The notes below the pieces were generated by a model. That model was not told the DNA's origin. It did not search any database and saw only the letters and a program-made list of their open reading frames with translations. DNA of 64,000 nt from Puffinus mauretanicus (lineage: Eukaryota; Chordata; Aves; Procellariiformes; Procellariidae): positions 372,001-436,000 of the forward strand of contig JAJKFH010001094.1 of the NCBI GenBank assembly GCA_023333565.1, written 5' to 3'. Below are positions 1 through 12,270 of the stretch, one piece after another; positions within the stretch are counted from its first letter, which is position 1, and every line of letters begins with the position of its first letter. Both the position numbers and the translations under genes were made by a program.

Positions 1-1249
1 AGTCTTGCAAACAGTAAAACAATTGTTTTCCGTTGACAGTCATTTACTGTTAAATCCTGGGTACTTCGTCCTCCCCCCAAGCTTTAGTCTCTGTGTGGGA
101 GTTTACTGGGGGCAGTGGCAGAGTGCTCTGACCGCGGACACACCTGCTGTGCCCTCTCCCTTGCACCCACCACCTTCTCCCGCCTTGTTTCAGTGCCAAT
201 TATTACCCTTCCAGAAGAATTTGTTTCAGGACTGCAAACTAAAAAGACACCCTGGGGTACTGGGCAGGACTAAGGCTGATGTGGCTCTGAATCTGATTTC
301 TAACACAATAGTTCTTCCAACTATGTCTGAAAGAAAATGGTGAAAGAAGTACCATGTTATTGCAGCCAAGGACTGAGAGCGTATTGGATTTTTACTGCCT
401 GTGCACCTCTGGTGTGTGAGCAAATTTTGAGAAAACACCACCCAATCCAGCTGTGGGGATCAGAGGAAAGTGAAAGATTCACTCCAAGTTCACTGAGATC
501 TCTCCTACTGGCACCATCATGGTTTCAGGTACATATCACACAACTTCACCCTGGTTTTAACAAGACTGACTCACAGAAGCATCAGGCTGAAGGGATCTCT
601 CAAAGACCATTGAACCTGCCTGTGATTTCGGGGTGGATTAGGTACTGCAGGACCTTCGTGCCAGAGGAGGTACCCCAGCCACCCTTGACAGTCGTGTGGC
701 TAATGGACACATGAAGTCTTCCACTCAGTGGGACCTTACACTCAAAGGAGCTCATCTGAATGTTTAGCTAGCCTTGTATTTTGAAAGTTGACTTCTACAA
801 TTTTCTCCTAATTTCCATCTTGTTTGCTTCAGATGAGGTTGTCCAGCGTGGGATATAGAGAATTGGTGACGACTGCCTGCTCTGTGGCTACCCTGTGCAG
901 CAGTAAGGTTGCTATCCCATTTCCCCAGGCTGCTCTCAAGCCCTCTCCATTGTAAATTAACCAAGCCTCTCCTCACACTCATGTTTTTTCCAAACTTCTT
1001 CTTATTTGTGTGGCTGTGTCCTGGGTCTTTCCTGTCTCGCTATCTTCCACAAAGTGGGGTTCCCAAGGCTGAAGACAGCAGCTCCATCCAAAGCCTTACA
1101 AGAGCAGCATAACCGCCACTATGTCTTACAGAGAAGCAGATGAAAGACTTTAGCAAGGAGCTCCTGGGTCATCCAGCCTGGGCCCGTGCTCTTCCAGCCA
1201 CCTCTAATAAGTCCCTGCCAGAAATTGCTCATTTCCATCTTGAACCCAG
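1..1249. other. Intergenic flank, no gene recognised
   Basis: No exon, RNA gene or clear repeat could be supported here. Short open frames of up to about 125 codons occur on both strands. They lack recognisable protein motifs and look like chance. The last few hundred bases may be a decayed extension of the CR1 relic that follows, but I could not align them confidently. Confidence 0.5.
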
Positions 1250-1850
1250 TAAGGATTTCCTGACCTATTCACATCTATTAGAAAGCTGTTTCAGAATTTC
1301 ATTCTCCGATACAGATATTCTTCTAATTTCGAGCCCAAGTGTTTTCATAGGTAGTTTAAACCCATTTCTTCTTTTTTTGCAATAGCGGCACAACATCCCC
1401 TCGTATCCAGTTTGTCGCTACTATTCGCTTGAACTTTCGCTGTGGATGTCTATGTAGTTGTGCATTGATTTCTCTTTTCTGCTTGCAGTGCTTTGCTATT
1501 CTCCTTGCTCGATTTCATCTTGAGGATTTCAGAGCACTTTTCTTAGTCATCAAGATTATTTTGAATTATGAGCCTGCCTTCCAAATGTCTTGCAAGTCCT
1601 CACAGCTTGGCTTTATTCAGACATCTTATAACTGCACTCCCTTCCCCATCATCCAAACTGTTCTTTCACACACTGGTCAGACATGGTCTGAGCACACACC
1701 CCCTGGGTCTTACAATGCTTTGGCCCACCTTTTACCCTTGGGGTTTATCAGGTAACTGGGCCCTGTTCTTACAGTGAAGTCTAGACCATGTTTCCCTGGT
1801 GCACACCTGAGCATGTTCTGTAGGAAAGTGTCCAAACTCTTCTTAGAATT
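1250..1850 (-). mobile_element. CR1 LINE relic, antisense to the window
   Basis: Read on the plus strand this is the reverse complement of the reverse-transcriptase and 3' part of a CR1 non-LTR retrotransposon. Phrases typical of antisense amniote CR1 are visible: a 'gatttcatcttg..gatttcag' block near 1513, 'tcaagatta.tttgaatt' near 1550, and 'tctagaccat.tttccct' near 1780. An earlier 3'-proximal block ('ctaatttcgagcc', 'agtttaaacccatttcttc') lies at about 1323-1373. A stretch between roughly 1385 and 1440 appears deleted or scrambled. The copy is old and has no intact frame. The family assignment rests on remembered consensus, so the exact subfamily is unknown. Confidence 0.72.
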
Positions 1851-2917
1851 AAGTCTGTTTCCCTAAACCACTAGACCAAAGAGGAAAAAATGAAATGGAT
1901 TGACACAGTTTACTCTTGACAAATCCCTGCAGTGTGTTTCATATCAACTGACTAACCTGTGGCTGATTATAAATTGAGGGTTTAATAATTTTTTCCGGCA
2001 ATCTTTCCAAGAATTAAAGTTAGGCAGATGATAGATTGATTTAAATTCCTTGGCTTTCCCTGCAAGGCAGGTACTAAGTGCTCCCCTGTCATTCCTCTCC
2101 TGTCCCTCTTATTCCCCAGCTACTCAAAAGCAATTGCTAATAGCTCAGAAATAGCTTTGGATGGGTTCTTATGCCTTGCAGATGAATTTCATCTGGTTCT
2201 GCAGGCTGGAACACATCTCGCTAATCTAAATATTCTTTAAGCTCTTCTTTCCTTATTCCGCCCCATGGCTCCAATCCTCTTGTTATATGTTTCAATTGTG
2301 TTCAACATGTGGTTATAATCAACCTTTCTAGGAAGTTTGAAGCAGAAAATGACAGTGGATGTTTCAGCCTCTGCTGGATTGTTACCTCTCCAGAACACAA
2401 TCTCCTTCTTCTTTTTGATTGTAGACTGTGCCATTAACCCTTTCTCTATGGCTTCCACAGATCTCCTCTCAGGACTTAGGAAACGTGCGATGTTAATGCC
2501 ATGTGACAGAAATCCCATTATTTTATGAACACAAACGATTCAGGAAAAGCCGAAACAGTCTGAGGGTCTACTCTTGCTAATGCACCTCATCTCCCTGTCC
2601 ATAGGCTCAGAGCTATATGTAGACATGATTTAGGTGAGGTGTTTGGCGTTATACACTGGCCCCAGAATGAAACCCAGAAGATATAGGTAGGCTCCTGATG
2701 TAATACTGTATGAGGTGGGGGTGTCTAAGGTGTCTAAGACAGGGATGTAAAGCTTTGTCGAGAGACTCATCCCTGAGTCAGCTTGAGTACCTGACTCAGG
2801 ACAAGGAAGACCCTCTACCTGCCTGGGCCTCAGACCCGGCATCATCTCTTCAAGGAAGGTACCTACTTGTGGAAATGTGGCGAATCCTGATTTAGGATCC
2901 TGACGACTAAGCCAATT
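1851..2917. other. Intergenic stretch, nothing assigned
   Basis: I see no exon or RNA gene. The only structure noted is a small tandem duplication of 'ggtgtctaa' near 2726-2744. Open frames are under 95 codons on both strands and show no family motif. Confidence 0.5.
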
Positions 2918-3757
2918 TGTTGTGAATGAGTGGAATGCACCTCATTCAAAAGAGAGAAACAGCAATATGTTTTATTGAGGTAAAATAATAATTTGACAGA
3001 GTTCAGTGAATTCGATGGAATTTAACAAAGTTTAACAGGGGTTTGCCAAGGTTCAGTAAGTTTGATGGCAAGGTTCACCTTATTAATTACTGCATGGAAG
3101 AAACATACAAAGGAAAATTGTGTTAGAATTGGGTTAGAATGATTCACACAGAGACCGGAGACGAAAAGGGTAAGGAAGACCCTCCTGTTGAGTCATGAAG
3201 TTCAGAGTGGACCCCCTTGCTTTTTAAACTCCTGATGGAGCTTAGGTGTGGCTAGGTCCAATCTTAGTCTCAGACTTGGACAGCGGTTTATGTCTGATGG
3301 AATTATCCATATGAAGTTTATAGTAATTAATATTTAATAGCTACACGGATCAATAATATTTCATTAGTACTAATTCAGCATGCTATCAGTCACTTACCAA
3401 AGATCTGCTGTTGGTAAAAGGTCTCTCTGCCTTGAGAGGCAACCTTGAGGGGTGTCCCAGCTCAAGGGGAGATCACCGCCCTGCAGCCACACTGCCTGGC
3501 AGGGAGAGCTCAAAGAAGGCTCGCTTAGGCTGCCATATTTATGGAACGGTTGGCTTGTAGTCAAATTACATGCGATGGGAAAGGTATGCATGAGACTCCT
3601 TGTACCCACAACTTTCTTTGTTCCTTGATACATCTATCAAGGAGTCTTGGAAAAGCCACCTGCTTATTCATGTGTTAATTGCATGATCAGTGTTCCAAGC
3701 TCATATGCATTGATGCTCACTGTGTCACCCTACTCCTTCGTAGGTTTTTAGAGAACA
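2918..3757 (-). mobile_element. Solitary ERVL-type LTR, minus orientation
   Basis: The block starts TGTT (2918) and ends AACA (3757), the inverted terminal bases of a retroviral LTR. In minus-strand sense it reads as U3-R-U5. A TATA-like ATAAATA lies at 3542-3536, followed by a GC-richer leader. A central part carries 'CCGCTGTCC' and 'CTAAGCTCCATCAGGAGTTT', which I associate with bird ERVL LTRs. The polyadenylation signal AATAAA lies at 2976-2971, about 53 bases before the 3' end. I find no gag, pol or env sequence next to it, so it looks like a recombination-derived solo LTR. No target-site duplication is obvious, so either terminus could be off: an alternative right end is the CA at 3727. 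Confidence 0.72.
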
Positions 3758-6700
3758 GGTTGAAACTAGAGGATTGCTTGGCCCAGCTACGGCTCAGGCC
3801 TTTACCTCTTTTGGAGCCTGCACCAAACTACTGCTATTTTGGTTAAGGGGTCGAGTGCATCCGTCACAGGAAAGGACGAGCAAGGATCGCTATTTCATGT
3901 TAAAAACAGGAGCCAGCAAGGTAGTTGTAGCGCAGTGCCTCTTTCCTACCAGTATTTAGAGCACTTCCTCCTGCAAGAAAATGGAAAGCACTGTTTTAAT
4001 GCTTCTCTTAGTTTCATAGACTTCAAAGCCATGGCTCCCACCCCCTTGAGAGTCTCTTGGCCGCAGGAGGCCAGGGACACTCCAGCCTCACCTTTCCCCA
4101 AGCAGTCACTGATGCAGTTGGAGCCTGAGTGAAGGAGTGCAAGGAAGGATGCACTCTTAGCCTGCTCTTGGATGGGCACTTGGATGGGAGAAGTGAGCCT
4201 GACCCTCCTCAGCTTGTGAACATGACTGTGGCTGCTTCAAGCTATGACACAGAGGATGGGCACAATCTTCTGAACCAGGCTTCTCAGGGTACTGGTTTTG
4301 GATTTTGCCACTTCAGAGAAAGGTGCCAGTCTCAGTGGCCTAAGTCAGGAGCAGGAGTTCCTCAAGCACTTTAGAGTCAAACAGAAGCCACCTCCAGGCC
4401 TCATTCAGGTCTCATGTCTAAAAATAAGCTGTGTCCCATGCATGGTATGACACCAGATGACTTGGCAATGAGTTACATTTCTTTGCATGAATACCACCGC
4501 AGAGGTTATTTAACACAGGGAAGTTGATTTCACACTTCTATTTGTTTTATTGTACCGTATGGTAAAATTAAAGAGGGACAAAAGCAAATATACAAGTATG
4601 TGTATGTATGGGTGAATTGTGGAAAATCGAAAGAAACTATGAGACAATTTGGGTCAAAAAGTGACTTGAGGAACCCTGAGAACTGATGATGTGGAAGTGT
4701 GTGTGCAGGGTGGAGGGGAAGGAGACAAGAAGAGGTGGCTTGAGTGCCTTCAAGACAAGTATGTCATCTATAGTACTGCTTTGTCATGCATGGGCCCTCT
4801 AGAGCATCAACAGCAACCTAGAACGTGGGAGGTGAAGTGGATTTAAGTACAATGAATAAATCTTAGGAAGTAGAAAACATTGCCAGTTAGTTACGAAAAC
4901 GTTGGGTTTAGCAGGCAGGTCATGGGAGCTTGAAGGAATTTGCTCATGGAGGAATGGGGCAGGTGTATAAATTCAGAGAAGCTCCTGCAGAGGGAGAAAG
5001 ACTTCATGTATGACATTTGTATTGGGAAGGCAGCAGGAGCTGGATTTAAGAACAAGAAGAGGAGGTAGAGGGGTCTGCTGTTCTTTACCACACCGTGGCA
5101 GGTATGAGTATAGGTGCAAAGATGTCCAGGGAAATCACTCCGGGAAGAAGCACTGATTAGGTGAGTCATTCCTCCACGTCCTACAGCTGAGGTGCCTCAA
5201 GGTCGCTGGGTGACAGGCAAAAAGGAAACTTGATTTTATGTCTGATCATATTACCAGGAACCCAAGACTTGAGCCCCATCTGTTGCTGGAGTCTGCTGGT
5301 TCACACCACCCTCTGGTAACCTTGTTTCTGATCGTGATGGAGGATCTCACCTTCCCGTATGGCTTGCAATGCTTCTTTACCTTTCAGCTTGCTTACTGTG
5401 AAATCAAGGCACGTTACTTCTGTGGAGGTAACAAGACCAATTTAAGCAGGTGAGTACAACAAACCCGCTCTCCCCTGGGACCCACAGCCTGGCTCCTGAG
5501 CACGTCCACGTCATGAGGGTCCCTGTGAGAGCTGCTGTGGTTTCTGGGCAGAGGTACTCCAGCAGTTCCCCTGGGCAAGAAGCAGGCGTGCAAAGGCAGG
5601 TCTCAGCTCTGGGCACACTCTGACTCCAAGCTTCACACCAGGATTTTGAAGGCATTTGGTAGAAAGACACAAAAACCAGATTTGATTGGGATTTCTAACC
5701 TTCCTTAGCATTCATAGCCAAAGATTTGACAAAAGTCTCCCTGGTTTAAAACACTCCAGCTAAAACTAGCAACGCTCCTCATTAGGAAACCTGCATAGAG
5801 TATTTATTGCAAGATGTCTCTTTTATCCAGACCCTGCGCCTCTGATCACAAAGCTGGGTGCACCTCTTGGGGGGAAAGCAGAGCTGGGCAGGCATGTCAG
5901 CAGCGTTTCTGAAGCATACATGTGAAAACTGTACCAAAAGCCCTTGATCATACAAAATCATCCAAACAACAGTAGAAACAGCTTCTGAAACTTGCATCCC
6001 AATCACTCCCTTTGCTGCAAAGTTTAAGCATTAAGAGCTTTGAGGCTCTGTGGCTCAGGTGCAGAGTTGTTATAACCTCATGGAATTAAATACAGCTACA
6101 CCAGTAATAAATTCAGCTTAGCAGCTTCGCTTTTGTTTTGTTTCTAATCAGATATTCGGAGCAGAATCTTTTCAGTGTACATCCACTTTCATTATTTTTT
6201 CATTGCATCTACAGTAAATATCAACTAACCAAAAGGACCATCTAATTAAATCTTTTGCTTTGTGAGTATGTGTGAAATTAACTGGGGGAGTGCAAAGAAC
6301 ACATAACAACTTTATTGGTTTTCAAACATAAAGTCACTTGATTTAAGCTACATTTTGCAGTTTGTACAGGCTCTATCAGGGCATGTTTGCCCAACAAGTC
6401 TTCCAAATTCAATAGTTACCACACAGTTATGGTCAAGCACACACAAAATGATTTTGGGAAACTAGGCAGAAAATCACCTTGATGAGTAACTAGTTTGATG
6501 CACATATCCCAACCCATGTTTGATCAAACATTATCTACCACAAGCAAAGCCTATTACAACAGTGGTTTTGCAGTGTATGGCTGTGACAAGCAAGCAGAGA
6601 GGAAGGTCTGCTGATGTTTTAAACAAGCCGGTGCCTGGGAAGGCTTGTGCCTCCTGACTCAATGCGGGTGTAGGTGGCATGGTTGGAGGTGTGCCAACAC

Positions 6701-9164
6701 CAAAGCTATGCTCTGGGAGAGAAACTGTGTTCCTCCACGTGTCTTTCAGAGGAAGGACTAAAATAGGGCTACCCACGATTAAATTTATTTGACTCAGAGA
6801 AGTTTAGATGATCAGAGCTGCCTTCAGCTCCTGTGATACACTGCATTGACCTCCACACTCTTATGTAAGATGTGCTGCATGTGAGGCTATAGGCAGGGCT
6901 ATTGCCATTGCCTCAGATCTCCCTTCAGCGTGGTGCGACTGCTCTATGAAGGACACGAACACTTTGTTCTTCAGCAGATGTTCTGTAACTATATCTGGCT
7001 ACAGCCTTCCCTGAACCATGCAGGGTGTTGCAGGTGATACACCAGCAGCAATAAGTAATAATGCTTTTCAAAAGGCATATCCTAATTAACTTTTTAATGC
7101 TCATTTTCCCTAGCACCAGCCTCATTAGATCTGTGTGTGTGAAATATTTGTTTAGCCAGGTATTATACTACTAATCGCACAGACTGGCTTGTTGCCTGGA
7201 TACTTCACCCAAGCCACAATGTCACGACTACAAATGCAGAACTAAAAACCAAGTCACTCTTTAATCTTCAAGATTATCTCACCGTGCTGATCCCTGCACT
7301 GCAGGAAACTATATTTCTTGAGCAACAGAGAATGAGCTTTTGCTACACATGATGTACCCATGAGAGGTTCAGGTCATATTTTAAATTTATTATTCTGAAA
7401 TTGTCCTTTCTAATTTCTTTAAAGTTTGAAATGCCTATTTGTCTCCTGGACATGAAATGGAACAAGTTCTCCCACATCAGTGGTATAATCAACAGTACTT
7501 AGGCCTTTGCACTTTCACACAACTGGGCAGTTTGCACAAGCTCCCCATGAAACAAAGAGCTTATACCTCAGTCCTCATCTCATGGCTGGTGAAGCAGAAG
7601 GAGGTCTCCATCCAAACCGGGCCTCCCTTGACCCTATTTCTACATTCAGATCCACTAATTTTTAGCCACTCTAATGGCTAAACATGAGTGGCATTAAAAA
7701 AAAAAGTGGGCTAAACAAGGGGACCCTCAGACTACTGGGCTGCAACTACGCCATCCTTTCTTAAAGATGCCTTTGGAGGACAAACCCCATATCATCCCAC
7801 CTGTGCTGCCCCAAAGGCAGCCTATTAAACTGCTAAATTCAACATTGCACAGGAGGGTCCTTTACACGCCTTCCCTTTTCTTACCAGCTTCAATGTATTT
7901 GGATATACATTTTTCAGCAAGACGTTTTCCCTGAAAAAAGTTGTCCAGCTTCAACAGGCAGAATGCCAGGAACACCACAAGGGACAAGGAGCTCTTGTCA
8001 ATGCACCATTTAAATAGCCTTTAGATATACGCAGTTCTTGGTCCTTCAAAGGCTGACCAGGCCTGATCTCAACTAAGAGAAGACTACACTGCTAGTCCAG
8101 CTCATGTTTTCCTATAAAGTCTATGTTCTTCCTTCACAGATGTGTGAAACTTTGTTGAAGCCATTAGCCCTGTAATAGACTTATTGTTTACTGCCCTTAT
8201 AGCCATTTTTCCTTAATTAAGTGCTGTGGACAGTGATGACCTTCATCTACCCTCTGGGTATTTTCCTCGAATATGCACTTGAGTGCCCAGGTGAGATGAG
8301 ACCACTGCCAGGGTTGCTCTTTAGGAAGAGTTAGCTAAGGGGTAATATAGCCACTAATGGCCAGCAATCTTCCCATCAGAGCATGTTGCTCTAAAACGCA
8401 GCTCTTTCAGGCCGACGCTGAGGGCAAATTTCCTAGTGTAACTTTGGATGGAGCCAGAGATGGAGGAGTTTTTCTGGCACAAATAAAAAGTCATACTCTG
8501 GGCAGGGAAGGGCAGGGGCCAATCTTCGGGATGTGGGAAGCTAAATTTTTAAGTAAACAGTGTTGTCTGCCTGATTCCTTGATGCTTTGGAAGCGCAGAC
8601 AACACCTTGTTCAACCATCCCAAGAGTATGGGTTAGATGTGCACAAAACACACTCAGGGTTTCTTCGGGCAGCCCAACACATCCAGGCCCTCGCAGGGCC
8701 CGAGAGGCAAGGTGTCCCTGGCTGCACCTCATGCCGGGTCTGTAAGGCCATGACTTGGCTCCTGCTCCTGGCAGTGGGAGGTGAGGGGTGAAGGTGGTCA
8801 GGGGCCAGACCCTGCACCCAACTCTCCTGCCAGCCCCCATCTGTCTTTCCAGCTGTGCTCTTTAGGCTAGCAGGGGCCAGGCACCCATTCAAGCAGGACC
8901 AAGCTCAACTTAGGAAAGGTCAGATAAGCTCACATGCTAAGAAGAGCAGGACAAGTCATTTGATGACTTTAAAAAAGAACTGTATGGAAGAATAAAAAAG
9001 AGGCCATAACAGCTTTTTCTCAGTAGCTGACGAGGGACTTCTCAAAGTGCTAGAAAAACCCCACCTCAGGAAAGCATTTGTAATTTGCAAACATAAACCA
9101 ACCCTTGGATGGAGGCTTTAAACTTCCCCATGTAACTAACAGAGAATAATATCATCTCCTTAAT
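3758..9164. other. Gene-poor intergenic region
   Basis: No protein-coding exon could be recognised on either strand. The longest open frame (8357-8791, plus, 144 codons) overlaps minus-strand frames of similar length in a GC-richer patch and has no domain, signal peptide or compositional signature. A strong stem-loop near 8560-8605 is described under findings. Confidence 0.5.
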
Positions 9165-9260
9165 GCTTCTCCTGACTCAGCTACCAATTTACTGTATGAG
9201 GCTGGGTGAGTAACTTAATTTTGCTTTATTTGTACCTATATCTAGGACCCTACAGAGCCT
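9165..9260 (+). repeat. Possible MIR-like core SINE relic
   Basis: The segment 'gggtgagtaacttaatttt' at about 9206, with its flanks, resembles the conserved core of MIR-type SINEs ('TGGGCAAGTCACTTAA' followed by a T/C-rich tract). The match is short and diverged, so it could be chance. Confidence 0.3.
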
Positions 9261-12154
9261 ATGAATATATGGATATGTCGATACACAGACATATATCCCT
9301 ACATGTCCATATAATACAGTTTAATATTTGAATTTTTAATGTAATAGTATTCAATTCTTTATAATGGATAAAACACAGGGCTGTATCAGTGCTCAGTGTC
9401 CTTGCAGAACAGAGATGTCCTAATGCTTAATTCATGTTTGCACAATAAACTGAAGGCAGAGGCTGAAAGACGCCAAATGCTGAAGACTTTGTTGAAGGTT
9501 TTATGCAAAGGGGCTTTGTGGTGGCTGTGTCCCCACAGCTCAGCAGCTGGAGGATGCCCAGCACCCCTTCGCATGGCTCCCCTTTGCCTGGAGGTGGGGA
9601 GGGGGCTCTGCCTCTGAGCCCCCGCGAGAGCCAGGAGCCCCAGGAGCAGCACCGGCAGAGGCTGAGAGTTTGGGGGAAGGCAGAAGGCGGATGACCCACT
9701 CCCACCGCGGTCCCCTGCCACACTGCAAAGCGGTTTCTCACTGCAGGCACAAAAATGCTGAGCTAACCCCACCATGGCTGATCAAAATCTGATTTCAACA
9801 AGGCAAAAACCCCCTCCTGATGAAACTTGGCTGCACGCTGAATAAGCAGTGGCCCTGGAGCGATGTTTAGAAGGACACAGCAAGTGGGACTGTGCTTAAT
9901 TAAAGTTGACAGTCATAATGGCACTGCCTGTAATAGTATCAGGAGATTATCGGTTATGGCCAGTGTTACCAGCTGGGTGATGTCCCTGCCAAGGTGTGAC
10001 CCTTACAACTGCTCTGTCAGGCCAGATCTTAATTTCTGCTCTTTAATGCTGACCATCTCATGTTGATAGGGAAGTGAAAACAGCTTTTTCCCTCCTGGTC
10101 TCCATCTCCAGCTGCTCTCTGTACCATGCAAACAGAGATTATTGAGAAATCCGAGTCAGGGTTTATCTAACTGATCTTTAATATAATAACAAGTAAACGA
10201 ACAAAGGTTAGAGGAAAGAGCTTAGGAGGCAGGAGAAGGGATGTATCTTCCCCTCTCTGAATAACTGGTTGAGTGGTTTTATATTTACTTATTTAACCTA
10301 CATCCAGGTTAAAGCAATGGGGCATGGGTTGTCAAGTTAGCATATCACTTTTGTGATAGGAGATCATCAGGGAAAGTGGTATCGCAACATGTGCTGGGAG
10401 GCTGCATGGGCACAGCACCCTGCGTGGCCCAGAGCACCCTGCTGGCACAGTGTCCCCTCTTTGAAAGAACACTTCAAGACCTCAGCTGTTGCACACTGTG
10501 CTGTCCCCCTGAAGTCAGCACTTACTCACACGACCACTCTGGGTCTGGCTCCGTACTTCGCTTCCAAGCAATCAATGACATGTGTCCAACACTGCTTTTC
10601 TGGCTTGGCAGAAAAGTCAAATGTGACCACTGCTTTTTACAGAAGCTGAGAGCAGCTCCCCTTCAATTTCTTTTGTTTCTACTCCTTTTCCTCAAAAAAA
10701 TCCAGGATCTTAATTACAGCAACATTTCCCAGTGGAGTTAGAGCACTCTGATTGAGTAGGGTAATGAGGTGCGTGAATTAACAGTGACATCGACTCATGC
10801 CTGCAGTCAATACCTTCATATCTTATCCATTGAAGTAAGTGCATTTTAACATTGCTCCTAGCAGAATTTGGTATATGTGTGCACTCCAGCCAGATGGGTT
10901 CAAACCCTGTCCAAGGAAGGTGGGGATTCAAGTGAGAAAGGGGAGATTCAAGAGATTCTCAAAAAAGAGGTTCATAGCTTTCCAACAGGGCTTATCACTT
11001 CCTTAGAAATGCAACGTAGTTCCTGCAAATGCAGGAGGTCTGGGTTTTTTTGTGACGTTCAGGATTCCCAAATCTAACGACACAGTGGAAAAAATCTAGA
11101 GAGTCCCAGTTACAAGAGTTAACAGGAGAACCTGGATAGCAAACAGTACCAGCTGGAGGCTAAAACCAAATGTCACCCTAAGCAAAGGGCAGGGAACAGG
11201 CTGCTCAAAGGACTGGAGAGGAAAACATGGCTCTTTCCCACCTCAGAGTCTGTGTATTTTCCATGTCTGTGCATCCTGACAATACAAGTGAGGCTGCAGG
11301 AACAAACTCTGGACAAGTGAAAAGTCTCCTAGGGAAAAGGTCTGAATATTGAAACACTGCATTATTGGAAACAATGGGTAAAGGTGAACATGCCTGACTT
11401 TAGACTCGGTTAAAACATCAGAATAAGCTCCTTCCCACCACAGCAGGTAAATGTTATATTTGGAGATGAAATCATACATACAAGAACGGGGGGAAAATCA
11501 GTCCATACTGGTAGAGATATTAGCTGATTGTATGAATATATTGTTGATAATATTCTAAGACTATCTGAAGAGTTTTAGCAGGTCTATGGGATTCAAAAGA
11601 CCCTTAAAGCTCGCATCCCCCTTTTACACCTCCATCCAGATGTGAGAAAAACAACTGCTTCTGAATTTGTTAAAGGGTTCAGAAAGACAGGATGTGCATA
11701 CTGCGTGCTGCTGGGTAGTTTCAATAGTGCAGCAGCCGGTGACAACACCTAAAATGCTGTAACTGAGAGCATTTCTCAGCTCTCAGCCGCAGGGACACGT
11801 ATTAACTCATTCCACCTCCCCATCCGGGAGCACGCAGGAGGGAAACCACGGTGCCTGAGCCAGAAAGGAGCCCTGGTGCTTGTGGGAGAAGAGAAAAGCA
11901 AGATCAGGCAGGAGACCTTTACAGGATCAGGCAGGAAAGAGAGGCCCTGGGCAGAGAGGGCTTGTTGGAAAGGGATCGGGAACTGTCAGTGAGAAACCTC
12001 TGTCCTGTGGTTTGGACTCACTGGTGTTGTGGGGAGCAGAGTGCTGGGTACACTGGCAAAGCAGTGGGATATGGCAGAGAAATGCACAATTCCATCCCTA
12101 GTTCCTCCCCTAACAGACACAACCTGAAATTAAAAAAGCCATTTTTCCGAACTT
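9261..12154. other. Gene-poor intergenic region
   Basis: A GC-rich patch at about 9500-9760 gives overlapping open frames on both strands (up to 129 codons), typical of GC-rich non-coding DNA. An AT-rich inverted segment lies at 9265-9315. The stretch 10140-10370 has an LTR-like look in minus orientation (a TATA-like AAATATAAAA) but no boundaries I can defend. A 'gatcaggcagga' duplication occurs near 11900-11937. Confidence 0.45.
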
Positions 12155-12270
12155 TCCGAATATTACATTATTCAAATATAATAGCAGCAGGAATTCACCA
12201 CATCATTAACATGCAGGTACCACACCCCTTTTTGACAGATAGGGAACCTGGTGCAGAGACGTTAATATAG
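12155..12270 (+). repeat. Possible MIR-like core SINE relic
   Basis: 'tttttgacagatagggaacc' and 'gtgcagagacgttaat' at about 12228-12267 parallel the MIR core 'TTTTACAGATGAGGAAACTG' and 'GCACAGAGAGGTTAAG' in the same order and spacing. The copy is old and diverged. Confidence is limited because no alignment could be run. Confidence 0.38.

Noticed and set aside
8357..8791. 144-codon plus-strand frame
   Set aside because: Shadowed by two minus-strand frames, with no domain or splice context.
10140..10370. LTR-like appearance in minus orientation with a TATA-like AAATATAAAA
   Set aside because: No defensible ends and no family-typical core. Left as unassigned intergenic DNA.
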